Below the pieces are notes generated by a model. The model saw only the letters and a list, made by a program, of their open reading frames with translations. It was not told where the DNA came from and did not search any database. The position numbers and the translations under genes are program-made. Below, one piece after another: positions 51,601 to 56,432 of a stretch of 64,000 bases of DNA. This stretch comes from Nectonema munidae (lineage: Eukaryota; Nematomorpha; Nectonematoida; Nectonematidae): NCBI GenBank assembly GCA_030549495.1, contig JAUIRK010000775.1, positions 124,001 through 188,000 of the forward strand, given 5' to 3'. How positions within the stretch are numbered: the stretch's first letter is position 1; each line of letters starts with the position of its first letter.

Positions 51601-54042
51601 TATTTTCTAGATTATATTATTTATTATCCACATAATGGACAATGAAAAAAATGTAAAATATTTCTATCATGCATGTGCCCTTGAGTAATAGATGTTTCCT
51701 AATTTTAAGAGTGAATGAGTACTAGTTTCTTAGATAAAAAAGAGTTTACTTAGAAAATTTTCGTAGGGTGCTATGTCTGAATAAAAAAATTTCATTTTTA
51801 GCTCTTTGGAATTACACTTACATACAGATTCAACATACATTCTAGCTAGAGTAAAAATCTAATAAAATCATCCATAATGCATCAAATTGTCCAATTCCAA
51901 TTACATTATTATTGTATTCAAAAGTTGCGATGATGAAAAGTCGAGTGATGTAATGTATTCGAGATGATTTGTCTGATGACAATCTAGCGCATGATTATGT
52001 GTCGAGAGATATAAGTGATGAAATGTCGTCTAACCTTACATACATACATATATATGTATATGTGTGTGTTCACGTTATGAAAAAAGACGCGTAATTTCAA
52101 CACGGATAAAATAAATACTTTTTTGGAATGAGTGTAATAGTAGTTTTTAATGGGGAAAAGAGAGGTTAACAAAGCAATCATTGATTGACACACAAGGTTA
52201 CGTACACACACGCTGATAGAAGGAAGAATTCGAAAAAGCGGAGTGAGATGAATCTGATCTGAGAATACATTTTTTTAATCATGCATAGAATGATTAAAAA
52301 ATTAATGGCCTTGAAAGTAAATGATCAACTACATTTAGAGAGTAAAAGTACTCATGCAATTCAGACAGACTTGGCAACAACTTCCGTAGAGATGTATCGG
52401 ATGTGAATTTTTTTACATCCGCGGATGCAGATATTAGATCTGACATTCTAGCGGATGCGGATATCCAAAATAAATTTTTATGCGGATGCGCACATGAAAT
52501 ATTTTTAAAAAATTTTGTTTTATATTTTACAGTATCTTACTATTTTAATCCCTTTTTTTACATTTTTACTAGAATTTAAAGACAACAAATCTTGTAAGTT
52601 TTAAGCAAAAAAAATACGAAAAGTTTCAATAGATATTTATAAAAATTGATTTTAAATTTCCGATGTTAACATGGAAAAAATCCGTGGATGAGGATGCAAA
52701 GCGGATCTAATAAATTTTGCGGATATCCCATACATCTCTAATCCTTAATATAGACATTAATGGTCGAAATAATTATACTTTCTTCAAAATAATTAAAATA
52801 TTAAAAAAAAATTCAAGAAGGAAGTTATTAAAGTTTCCTTAAGCTGCTTAAACTTCATTTCTATCTTTCTTGACAAACGATCCTCAATGCCCCCTCATAT
52901 TTTAAAATTCTTAAAAAAAATCAAATTAGCTCGTAGAAAAGAGTAGAAATTTTATTGTAATGAAAAAGTGGTGTTATATATGCAATTTTTAAAAGAGGGT
53001 CGTAATCTTAGTCCTCTTGACTTTTTTTCCAAATGAAACTTACATTGTCATTAATTCCATAATATTGTTCAAACGATCCTTACTAATTCTACTACTGTCA
53101 CCACTTGCTCCCTGATAGAATTACATTTTTTTTTAAATTTAGTTTCCGGTATCGAATCCAAGTGAAGAATATTCTTCCATAAATTGAAAGATGGTATAGG
53201 TGTCACGATTGGAAATCGAATTCAGACCGGTAGGATCAACATCCTATGCTCCAATGATAACCAATAATAATCGATTTTACGGCTACTTTATCTATTTTGT
53301 ATAGGTATGTTACGATTGAAAATCTAATTGAGACCGATAGGATCAACATCCTATGCTCTAATGATAACAAAAAATAATTGATTTTACTGCTACTTTCCCA
53401 GCAAGCGTGGCTCTAGCCGGTTTTACAACTATGAATAAATATTTGTTCAAGTTTACGTTTCCTATTTTGCCTATTTTGTTCGTCGTTTAATTTATTTTTG
53501 TTATACCCTTATCCTTACCCAAATTTTGTAATTCATAAGCCTTTTTGATAAACTCTCCTTTTGATCTCTTATTTATATGGCCAAACTATCTTAGCCTTCG
53601 CTTTTCCAATATATCATTTATTTCTTTTACTTGACATAAAATTTTTCTCATTCATTCATATTATTATTATTAATAATTTATGCTTTTCATAATGAATGAA
53701 TAGTAGATAACGCACTTTGCAGAGCGGAGGTGTGCTATCTCCAACTGATGTTTTTGATGACATGTAAATATAAGAGACATTTAACTTGCGCAGGTCTTGG
53801 CTGCAGAAGGTGAGCAAAGAGCGTCTCGGGCGTTGAAGGAGGCTGCCATGATTTTGGATGAGTCACCGTCAGCACTACAACTGCGCTACCTGCAAACACT
53901 GAGCACGATTTCCGCGGAAAAGAATTCAACCATCATCTTCCCGATTCCCTTGGAAATGTTTAGAAACTACTGCAACTTCAATAAACACCAGGCCTCTGTC
54001 TCTCCTTGCAGCGAGGCCCAGACAGTCAAAGCAATGCTCTAA
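21542..54042 (+). CDS. Stomatin/Mec-2-like SPFH (band 7) membrane protein, eight exons, 307 aa
   Basis: Coding exons: 21542-21617, 30070-30173, 34540-34612, 39190-39272, 43866-43966, 46802-46943, 48603-48698 and 53794-54042. All seven introns are GT-AG, and phases match at every junction (924 nt = 307 codons plus stop). Residues 34-59 form the hydrophobic hairpin with the conserved proline (P52 in [12 protein letters not shown]), and [13 protein letters not shown] follows. The SPFH domain then shows [70 protein letters not shown] and [20 protein letters not shown]. The family's terminal block NSTIIFPIP starts at residue 269, and a 33-residue tail of no known type follows. Stomatins sit in the inner leaflet of the plasma membrane, oligomerise in cholesterol-rich domains and modulate ion channels (Mec-2 in touch neurons). 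That role is inferred from the family. Length is normal for a stomatin. Confidence 0.93.
22282..22330 (+). repeat. MITE left terminus CAGGGGCGCAAATCC with G tract
   Basis: CAGGGGCGCAAATCCTCAAA, TTATTT, then a run of about 15 G. It is closely similar to the terminus at 22741. Only left-type ends are seen, so extent and superfamily remain uncertain. Confidence 0.5.
22741..22780 (+). repeat. Second CAGGGGCGCATATCC terminus
   Basis: CAGGGGCGCATATCCTTGAA then TTATTGGAGGGGGTGG is a diverged second copy, in the same orientation, of the end at 22282. Confidence 0.5.
23428..23515 (+). repeat. Diverged tRNA-like SINE copy
   Basis: GGTTGGTTGAGATGTTGGAT is followed about 25 bases later by GGATTCGATTCCTCATCGAT, giving A-box-like and B-box-like elements in the spacing of the SINE family defined by the 50771 and 33690 copies. 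The downstream body is not recognisably shared, so it may be another tRNA-derived family. Confidence 0.45.
24367..24420 (+). mobile_element. hAT left terminus CAGTGGCGTAGCCAG with G tract
   Basis: CAGTGGCGTAGCCAGAAAAA is followed by a run of 12 G. This end type is shared with 26934 and 28249, and its inverted partner is at 28523-28537. It may be the left end of a ~4.2-kb element that includes the hAT fragment at 25000-25600 and ends at 28537, but the 8-mers flanking those two ends do not match. Confidence 0.5.
25000..25600 (-). pseudogene. Degenerate hAT fragment with TTF-type zinc-finger region (ZMYM1-like), tentative
   Basis: The minus strand, with several frame breaks, reads [20 protein letters not shown] then GFNKW, and later [20 protein letters not shown]. 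Spacing and the (A/T)FxxxGFxxW motif recall the TTF zinc-finger region at the start of ZMYM1/THAP12-like hAT transposases. Cysteines are mostly lost, so this is a tentative call. Confidence 0.35.
26815..27020. repeat. Direct duplication, copy 1 (partner at 28132)
   Basis: About 200 bases around AACAATATTAAGAGCTAAAA, GTGCCTCTTTTAGGACCAGT and the MITE start CAGTGGCGTAGCGAAAAATA (26934) match 28132-28348 at an offset of 1315. Homology covers both the MITE end and its left flank, so a segment was duplicated after the MITE inserted, or both lie in a larger repeat. Confidence 0.85.
27398..27537. mobile_element. Degenerate TTAA MITE copy
   Basis: The right part CGTCTGACTATTTTGGTCTT then TAATGAGTTAA corresponds to the right half of the MITE at 41959-42095 (CGTCTGATTATTCTGGTCGT then TAACAGGTTAA). 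The left part begins near TTAAGTAATCCATTAAAG. Strongly diverged. Confidence 0.45.
27630..27715. repeat. Degenerate short tandem repeat (GTGCAAGT-TAGG)
   Basis: GTGCAAGT/GTGCACGT followed by T-TAGG/TTAAG recurs about five times at 15-20-base spacing. Confidence 0.5.
28132..28348. repeat. Direct duplication, copy 2 (partner at 26815)
   Basis: The same segment as 26815-27020, with AACAATATTAAGAGCTAAAA, GTGCCTCTTTTAGGACCAGT and CAGTGGAGTAGCGAAAAATA (28249). Its G tract is longer (about 16) than in copy 1. Confidence 0.85.
28249..28537. mobile_element. hAT-type MITE with CAGTGG-GTAGC termini
   Basis: The left end is CAGTGGAGTAGCGAAAAATA. The right end, inverted, is CTGTGGTGTAGCCAGGACAG. The termini match imperfectly over 12-15 bases. 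No coding. The flanking 8-mers do not match, so the pairing of these two ends is not proven. Confidence 0.55.
28934..29086 (-). repeat. tRNA-derived SINE copy (minus strand)
   Basis: Minus strand: GCCTGGCTTTGATACTACAA (A-box side), then GGGTTCGAATCC (perfect B-box), then AGTTCGATACGAGTTGTGCA and ACTGTGCCTTCACGATCAAA. The body and 3' part match the other SINE copies. Confidence 0.75.
29320..29500. repeat. Possible MITE with GGACC/AACTGAACC motifs
   Basis: Short related motifs (GTCCGAATCAGTCCG, GGACCTAACTGAACC, CAATTGGACCGGATCC) are spread over ~180 bases in a way seen in some Tc1/mariner-type MITEs. No clear terminal pair was found. Confidence 0.3.
30070..30173 (+). CDS. Stomatin-like gene, exon 2 (membrane hairpin)
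   Basis: Opens with AA to complete Glu26 and encodes residues 27-60, including [13 protein letters not shown] and [14 protein letters not shown]. The acceptor follows a T-rich tract (TTTCATATTTAG). The donor AAG|GTTTTC is weak but leaves phase 0, matching exon 3. The hydrophobic stretch with a central Pro is the stomatin hairpin that inserts into the inner leaflet. Confidence 0.85.
30377..30478 (+). repeat. tRNA-derived SINE copy, 5'-truncated
   Basis: TGGGTTCGGTCCCGCATCAA (B-box side), then TTCGATACAAGTGGCGCAAT, TGTGCCTTCTTGATGAAAAC and CGGTACCTTTT. The A-box part is missing. Confidence 0.8.
30655..30772 (-). mobile_element. TTAA MITE copy (minus orientation)
   Basis: Read inverted it aligns along its length with the MITE at 41959-42095: GTCGACTTTACAAAAATAAA at one side, TTTAATACAA in the middle, GATTATTCTGG at the other. 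Edges are TTAA (30655-30658) and CTAA (30769-30772, TTAG inverted). Confidence 0.7.
31050..31440 (-). pseudogene. LINE reverse-transcriptase fragment (Jockey-like)
   Basis: The minus strand gives [20 protein letters not shown] (about 31430-31370), then a degraded G-x2-QGS-xLS region and [20 protein letters not shown]. After a frame change it reads [40 protein letters not shown] and [13 protein letters not shown]. The order QGS/LSP - YADD - W-x-KLN-xxKS is that of non-LTR retrotransposon reverse transcriptase. The catalytic YADD is YADY here. Only part of the RT is present and the frame is broken. The clade (Jockey/I-like) is inferred from the thumb region. Confidence 0.7.
31640..31665. repeat. 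(CAA)n-like run
   Basis: GCTAACAACAACAACAACAA: short simple repeat about 200 bases from the LINE fragment, possibly the tail of a retroposed element. Confidence 0.5.
32690..32743. mobile_element. hAT right terminus
   Basis: Ends at 32743. Inverted it reads CAGTTTCTCAAACTGGGGTT then CGCGGAAAATTTTTCAGGGG, a standard hAT end. No matching left end was found in intron 2. The sequence right after it is homologous to 63690 onward, so the hAT appears to have entered that repeat. Confidence 0.6.
32744..32905. repeat. Dispersed repeat shared with 63690-63885
   Basis: TCCATTGGAAAACGTTATAT, CTTAAAACTATGCAACTCTT and the TTTTTCTTATGATCAT... CTCATTTCAAT series matches 63690-63885 in order with scattered differences and one indel. 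Family unknown; no coding seen. Confidence 0.75.
33690..33840 (-). repeat. tRNA-derived SINE copy, nearly full length (minus strand)
   Basis: Read inverted: GGGAGCGTGAGTAAGGTTGG, TTAGATACTGGGTTTCGATT (A-box region), GTCTTGGGTTGAATACAGCA (degenerate B-box), TTCGATACAAGCGGCGTAAT, TGTGCATTCTCGGTGAAAAC and CATGGTACCTTT. With the 50771 copy it defines the family's full length of about 150 bases. Confidence 0.8.
34005..34040. mobile_element. hAT-like terminus
   Basis: AAAAACTTTGGGAAACATTG, read inverted, is CAATGTTTCCCAAAGTTTTT, the CAGTGGTTCCCAA type of end. No partner was found. Confidence 0.4.
34540..34612 (+). CDS. Stomatin-like gene, exon 3
   Basis: Encodes [20 protein letters not shown] then AKGP and the first base of Gly85. 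Phase 0 in, phase 1 out, donor G|GTAAGT. The block [13 protein letters not shown] is nearly invariant in animal stomatins. TTTTCAG inside the exon (34568-34574) looks like an acceptor but is coding (IFR). Confidence 0.95.
34643..34765. mobile_element. TTAA MITE copy 30 bp downstream of exon 3
   Basis: Left TTAG CCTTTTGATGACAAG, right CCTCAAAGTG TTAA (34762-34765). The interior GAAGACCAATCATCTG and TTCTTTTTCAAT match the 4311 and 35827 copies. Confidence 0.7.
35827..35954. mobile_element. TTAA MITE copy, well preserved
   Basis: TTAA at 35827-35830 and 35951-35954. Terminal inverted repeats CTCTTTGAGGACCA and (inverted) CCCTTTGAGGATCAG. The interior has GAAGACTAATCTTCGACTTT and TTTCAATGGG. This is the clearest member of the CCTTTGAGGA subfamily. 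Confidence 0.85.
36850..38140 (-). mobile_element. MULE-like element with long degenerate inverted ends
   Basis: The left side TTTGGTACGATTGGTCCAAC then GACTATTGATCTAATG is matched inverted at the right side (AAAGGCACGATTGATCCAAC then GATGATTAATTAGTCTAAT, 38110-38065). Both subterminal regions repeat GGTCTAA/GTCTAAT motifs. Inside, on the minus strand, are FLYWCH/MULE-like protein fragments. I could not fix the outermost base or a 9-bp duplication. Confidence 0.65.
37080..37740 (-). pseudogene. FLYWCH/MULE-type transposase fragment, degenerate
   Basis: The minus strand at 37705-37520 reads [40 protein letters not shown] and HTCGSAEV. The C...H.HxC spacing resembles the end of a FLYWCH zinc finger (xxCxxxxHxHxC). 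Then 37444-37199 reads [20 protein letters not shown] and [20 protein letters not shown], followed by [17 protein letters not shown]. In FLYWCH-MULE proteins an xxxLxRxIxRxR block and an RxLVFxT-x-L segment come just before the DGTFK catalytic motif. That part is missing here. The family assignment rests on layout. Confidence 0.5.
38851..38960. mobile_element. Degenerate TTAA MITE remnant
   Basis: CTAAAATTCTTTGAGGACAA at the left and CTGATTCTGAAAGCCAGATTA at the right, with TTTCTTTTTCAATCG inside, follow the layout of the 35827 copy but with many changes. Confidence 0.45.
39190..39272 (+). CDS. Stomatin-like gene, exon 4
   Basis: Completes Gly85 and encodes [20 protein letters not shown] then FDIPPQE, the start of the SPFH domain. 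Acceptor TTTCTCAAG, donor GAA|GTAAGA, phase 0 out. Matches the family block GPGxFFxLPCIDxYxKVDLRTVxFDVPPQE with conservative changes. Confidence 0.96.
39425..39680. repeat. GTCGGA/TCCGACT-rich repeat
   Basis: GAGTCGGAGG and CCGACTCTC/CCGACTTCGACC motifs are scattered in both orientations across ~250 bases. They look like the subterminal part of a MITE. The 102-codon open frame over it is probably chance. Confidence 0.35.
40612..40666. repeat. Near-perfect 20-bp inverted repeat (hairpin)
   Basis: CGTTCACAAATGATATCCAAC (40612-40632) pairs with GTTGACATCATTTGTGAACG (40647-40666), with one substitution, one extra base and a 14-base loop. No target duplication was seen. Confidence 0.85.
41090..41310. 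repeat. Inverted array of AATTCTAAATTGTCTTTT motifs
   Basis: Direct copies of TTCTAAATTGTCTTTTTT and relatives at 41100-41190 are followed by the reverse-complement motif (AAAAAGACAAATTAGAATTG and relatives) at 41225-41305. The RNA or single strand could fold into a long imperfect hairpin. The 107-codon frame across it is low complexity. Confidence 0.7.
41959..42095. mobile_element. TTAA MITE (CCGGTTATCG/CGTTAACAGG ends)
   Basis: TTAA at 41959-41962 and 42092-42095. Left CCGGTTATCGACCACAGCCG, right (inverted) CCTGTTAACGACCAGAATAA. It contains GTCGACTTTACAAAAATAAA, CTCTTTAATACAAATCTTCT and ATATCGTCTGATTATTCTGG. It is the uninterrupted form of the MITE at 59426-59685. Confidence 0.88.
42300..43160 (-). 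pseudogene. Tc1/IS630-like DDE_3 transposase with an apparent 57-bp intron
   Basis: From 43160 on the minus strand: [20 protein letters not shown] (helix-turn-helix region). At about 42800 the first catalytic block is [20 protein letters not shown] then [16 protein letters not shown] (the first Asp is in TDQTGFN). It breaks at G|GTATAT and resumes after TTATTTAG with [20 protein letters not shown] then GDEKFEPH. The 57-bp gap has GT-AG ends, keeps the frame and splits a Gly codon. Later sequence ([20 protein letters not shown]) is the C-terminal end. The second Asp (LLDN-like) block is missing, so the copy is dead. The GFN-R-x-x-GRS and N-I-x-x-I-A-A motifs identify DDE_3. Confidence 0.75.
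43166..43413. mobile_element. MITE with CAGGGCCGGCTTTAGGCC / CAGTGTTCGCGGGGCCC ends
   Basis: The left end CAGGGCCGGCTTTAGGCCAC and the right end (inverted) CAGTGTTCGCGGGGCCCTAT share GGGCCCCGC-type subterminal sequence. The terminal repeats match only loosely. It lies inside the Tc1/IS630-like element and close to its transposase start. A related terminus is at 48798. Confidence 0.6.
43866..43966 (+). CDS. Stomatin-like gene, exon 5
   Basis: Encodes [20 protein letters not shown] then [13 protein letters not shown] and two bases of Arg146. Acceptor AATTATAG, donor AG|GTATCT, phase 2 out. [16 protein letters not shown] is diagnostic for stomatins. Confidence 0.97.
44630..44905. mobile_element. 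Degenerate copy of the TAGAGATGTA MITE
   Basis: TTAGAGATATATTCCAGATC then TTTTACATTCTCATCCACGA near the left and TATCCGCATCCGCGGATAC at 44873-44893 correspond in order to the inverted MITE at 52387-52740 (GGATATCCGC, GCATCCTCATCCACGGA, ATCCGCGGATG). Confidence 0.5.
46655..46756. mobile_element. TTAA MITE ending 45 bp upstream of exon 6
   Basis: TTAA at 46655-46658 and 46753-46756. Termini TCCATTAGATCCCACCA and (inverted) CCCATTTGATCCCAGAT. The interior carries GCAGACGATG and TTCGTCTGCTTT. It belongs to the CCCATTT subfamily (54539, 59489). Confidence 0.8.
46802..46943 (+). CDS. Stomatin-like gene, exon 6
   Basis: Completes Arg146 and encodes [40 protein letters not shown] and TDKWGIK. Phase 0 out. 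The donor AAG|GTCTTT is weak, but the next exon continues exactly with VERVEIKD, as in all stomatins. Confidence 0.96.
46944..48602. other. Intron 6 of the stomatin-like gene (1.66 kb)
   Basis: Donor GTCTTT, acceptor TGCTGTTTAG. Apart from the 56-bp tandem duplication at 48465-48571 I recognise nothing. Short ATGTATGT-type sequence at 47040-47190 is simple. Confidence 0.85.
48465..48571. repeat. 56-bp near-identical tandem duplication just upstream of exon 7
   Basis: GAAAATTTACCAAAGCTAAT, TTTTACCAAATTTAAAAAAT and GAACTTAGAC at 48465 recur at 48521 with a single difference (GAACTT/GAATTT). The second copy ends 32 bases before the exon-7 acceptor. Confidence 0.95.
48603..48698 (+). CDS. Stomatin-like gene, exon 7
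   Basis: Encodes [20 protein letters not shown] then [12 protein letters not shown], phase 0 on both sides. Acceptor TTTAG, donor AAG|GTATAC. This is the SPFH end and start of the coiled coil that mediates oligomerisation. Confidence 0.97.
48717..48737. repeat. (ATA)n microsatellite
   Basis: About seven ATA units between exon 7 and the hAT element. Confidence 0.9.
48798..49057. mobile_element. Nested MITE (CAGTGCCGGATTAAC / CAGTTCCGGATCTAC ends)
   Basis: The ends CAGTGCCGGATTAACATAAT and (inverted) CAGTTCCGGATCTACCAAGT are inverted repeats, with AGCCCCGCGC and GCCTCGCAC just inside. It sits at the left edge of the 48766-50561 hAT and resembles the 43166 MITE. No flanking duplication was visible. 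Confidence 0.65.
49180..50135 (-). pseudogene. hAT transposase (ZBED/GTF2IRD2-like), decayed
   Basis: The minus frame 50112-49843 carries the first catalytic part: [20 protein letters not shown] then [20 protein letters not shown] (TDGAxSMxG motif). Scattered middle pieces follow. At about 49310-49130 the C-terminal block reads [40 protein letters not shown] and [17 protein letters not shown], which corresponds to FPSSYLVExGFSAV...GDLRLxLTxxxP in this family. The BED finger is missing and many frame changes separate the pieces. Confidence 0.8.
50771..50918 (+). repeat. tRNA-derived SINE copy, full length
   Basis: GGCGGGAGTAAGGTTGGCTA, GGTGCCGGGTTTCGATAACT (A-box region), GGGTTCGATTCCGCATCGAG (B-box GGTTCGATTCC), GCGTTTTAGATAAAAGCGGC, GCAATTGTGCCTTCTCGATG and CATGGTACCTTTTA. 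It is the best plus-strand copy of the family. Confidence 0.85.
52035..52072. repeat. (CATA)n/(TATG)n/(TG)n simple repeat
   Basis: ACATACATACATATATATGT then ATATGTGTGTGTT: simple repeat tract within intron 7. Confidence 0.85.
52387..52740. mobile_element. MITE with TAGAGATGTA terminal inverted repeats and GCGGATG motifs
   Basis: The left end TAGAGATGTATCGGATGTGA and the right end (inverted) TAGAGATGTATGGGATATCC are inverted repeats. GCGGATGC/ATCCGC motifs are iterated inside both ends (TCCGCGGATG, GCGGATGCGGATATCC, GCGGATATCC). T-A-G starts fit a hAT subgroup, but no 8-bp duplication is visible. A degenerate relative is at 44630-44905. Confidence 0.75.
53194..53400. repeat. ~105-bp tandem duplication
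   Basis: GTATAGGTGTCACGATTGGA, GACCGGTAGGATCAACATCC and TATGCTCCAATGATAACCAA recur from 53299 (GTATAGGTATGTTACGATTG, GACCGATAGGATCAACATCC, TATGCTCTAATGATAACAAA), about 90% alike. Confidence 0.92.
53794..54042 (+). CDS. Stomatin-like gene, exon 8 (last coding exon)
   Basis: Encodes [40 protein letters not shown] and [16 protein letters not shown], then a tail with three cysteines (among them PCSEAQ) ending TVKAML and TAA at 54040-54042. The first two blocks and NSTIIFP are hallmarks of stomatin C-termini. The tail beyond is not conserved. Confidence 0.97.
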   Translation, partial: VLAAEGEQRASRALKEAAMILDESPSALQLRYLQTLSTISAEKNSTIIFPIPLEMFRNYCNFNKHQASVSPCSEAQTVKAML

Positions 54043-54111
54043 GTTATAAAAAATCCTCCTTTCCATCTCCAAATATATCAAACTATTAAGGAATGCATGC
54101 TATTTATTAAA

Positions 54112-54430
54112 TTCTTTTTAATTTTTGTATAATATTGTTTTTAGACATTTTTGTTGTGTTTCTTTAAATTTTATGGTGTGTGCAAATATATACCATTGTG
54201 AGTGTTACATCCTAGAACACTTACATCGAATGGTACAGCTGTCTTGAAAAAGATTACTTATAATATGCCCTATTTAAAATTTCTTTTTAGTTTTTGTATA
54301 AACTGCATTTTAAACATTGTTGTTGTATTTCCCTAAAGAGTATGATGTGTGAGCAAATAAATGTCTCAATAAATTAAGTGAATGTTACATCTTAGAACAC
54401 ACTATCACACCGAATAGTATAACTCACTTG
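54112..54430. repeat. Duplicated 3' region, period ~169 bp
   Basis: Copy A (54112-54240) and copy B (54281-54430) share TTCTTTTTARTTTTTGTATA, ACATTKTTGTTGTRTTTC, ATGRTGTGTG-GCAAATAWAT, GTGTTACATCYTAGAACAC and a YCGAATRGTAYARCT end. They are diverged but align throughout. This is probably in the 3' UTR of the stomatin-like gene. Confidence 0.8.
54356..54373 (+). terminator. Candidate polyadenylation signals (two AATAAA)
   Basis: AATAAA at 54356-54361 and 54368-54373, 314-331 bases after the stop codon of the stomatin-like gene. Copy A of the duplicated 3' region has AATATA at the corresponding place, so only copy B carries canonical signals. Confidence 0.6.
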
Positions 54431-54538
54431 TCAATTCTTACAATATATAGATTGACGTTTTATATAGTATTTTATATATTATTTTTAGTTTTCTTTAAGA
54501 TCACCGAAGTCATTCTTAAAAAAATAAGATGTTCTTTT

Positions 54539-54651
54539 TTAATCCATTTACAACCAAGCAAAGCTGATGAGTCTAGTAATTCCTATTTAATTTGGGAAAA
54601 GTAAGAGTTCATCTACGTTCCCTTTGGATACATTGGTCTAAAACGGGTTAA
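54539..54651. mobile_element. TTAA MITE, CCCATTT subfamily
   Basis: TTAA at 54539-54542 and 54648-54651. Left TCCATTTACAACCAAGCAAA, right (inverted) CCCGTTTTAGACCAATGTAT. The same ends and ACCAAGCAAA motif occur in the inner MITE at 59489. Confidence 0.82.
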
Positions 54652-56432
54652 AAAGTAAAAAATTTCCTCATCTTATCAAGTCATGATTAGCGAGTTTTTG
54701 TTTTGGTGAAGGTTAGGTAGAGATTGGTTGGGGATCCACATTGTACAAATCAATGACGAAGAAATTAACTTCAAAAATGTCTTTAAAGAATCAAATGGAT
54801 TCACAGTTTTTTAAATTCCAGATATATAATTCTATTCAACCAAAGAACAACATTTTAAACATAAAACAAATCTTGACTCTAGAAATATGAAAAGATTAAC
54901 CCATTTCCCAATTTTCCTTTTTAAAAAAAATAATTTTTTTTTCTCTTCTTTTTTCAATGATTTTGAATATAAATGTGGTTTTTAATTTTTTGTTTAAAGG
55001 GGTTAAAGTAGCTCTTGGCATTTCGTAAGCAAACTTATTCTAAATATCAACAAAAATCATTTTGATATACTACAAATACGCTATCCTGCTAACTGTCAAG
55101 GTTAAGAAATTGTTTAGCGTGAGATTTTTGAAGTCAAAGGCATGCTTCGGCGTGAGTTAGGTTGCGATTAAAGAAACTTCTTTGCCTTTTAAACCAGCGC
55201 TTTGATATGTATTTATTTATTTGAAAGCTCTTTATTATTTAATTTTATCAAAGACAAAGAAACTTCAATTTGTAGAGATCTAAAAATTGTTTTGTTCCTT
55301 TTACTTATGCTGAAAATACGTTCTTCCTCCCTATGTTTACTATAACACGAATACTTTTTTTCAAGCCATGCTACTATCTGTATCTAAAAAATAAAGCGTC
55401 GGACTAACCAGGTATCTTTCTTAGAGCAATTTTCCTTTTTTGTTAGAAGTTCTAATCACTTAAGAAAATTGCACTGTTTTAAAAATAGCAACTTTCAGAG
55501 GCTCTTTAACAATTGAATATATGGCGTTAAGTCACAATTCTTGATTTTGGAAACATGAAAATAATATTTGGATTTTTAATGAAGTGATAATGGCTGACAT
55601 CTTTTTTGCTTCTTTATATTTGACCATTATTTGTTGCAGCAATGTGATCATTTAGGTTATTTAAAATTTCACAATTGAACAATTTGAAGAAAGTTTTGTA
55701 ACATTTTGTCTCTTAGCTGGAATAAAAACTTGTTTTTTGAGATAAAGTTAGTGTACAAAATAAAACCATGTTATATATATTATATCACTATACACTTATA
55801 TTCTTTTGTAGAATCCTTGGAGTCAAAATATTACATACTTCTAATCAATATTGTCTTTTACTACATTCCCGGGAATATTAAGTGAATTCATATACGTATA
55901 TATGAAGCTTAGCAAGAATCAGAACCACAAAGATCTTAAAACTTCATTTCATAGAAAAATCATTATTTGAAAGACAATTCCATGGATTATTTCAAAATTA
56001 AAAACTGCTAACTTATGATTTTAGAATCTTTTTTTGCGCTAAAACTCTAAAAAACAATTGACTTAACTTTTTAATAGCTTAATATGAATCAGTCATCTGT
56101 ACTGATGGATGATTCGCTGAGATATGCATATATATGTTTGTCATAGCTGTACATAATATATATTTTTTTAAACATTACCGCCACCGAAGCTTTTCGGAGG
56201 AAGACCTTTCCGCAAAAAATATAAAAGCTTTCAAAACAATCAACACCTCCAAAAAAGGGTTTTTCATTGGAAAACGACCAGTTGTAGATAACTACCTTCA
56301 TTTTTATATAAAAATATTACAATCACAAGTCAAATATCACCGCATGAGCTATATAAAATATGTGAATACTAAATATGTACTTTTAAATCTTTATTTCAAC
56401 AAATATACCTAAGTTTGAAAGATTTCTCTACA
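54652..56432. other. AT-rich stretch, nothing recognised
   Basis: No exon or repeat family member could be supported. The 70-92-codon frames at 56089-56412 overlap on opposite strands and have no recognisable domain. Confidence 0.4.

Larger units (their letters stand above)
48699..53793. other. Intron 7 of the stomatin-like gene (5.1 kb)
   Basis: Donor GTATAC, acceptor TTGCGCAG. Contains (ATA)n at 48717-48737, a hAT (48766-50561), a SINE (50771), a MITE (52387-52740) and a tandem duplication (53194-53400). Nothing recognised in 50930-52380, 52745-53190 or 53410-53790 beyond an (AT)/(GT) run near 52035-52070. Confidence 0.85.

Noticed and set aside
56089-56412. Overlapping 70- and 92-codon frames on opposite strands
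   Set aside because: Mutually antisense, no domain, no splice context. Typical chance frames.
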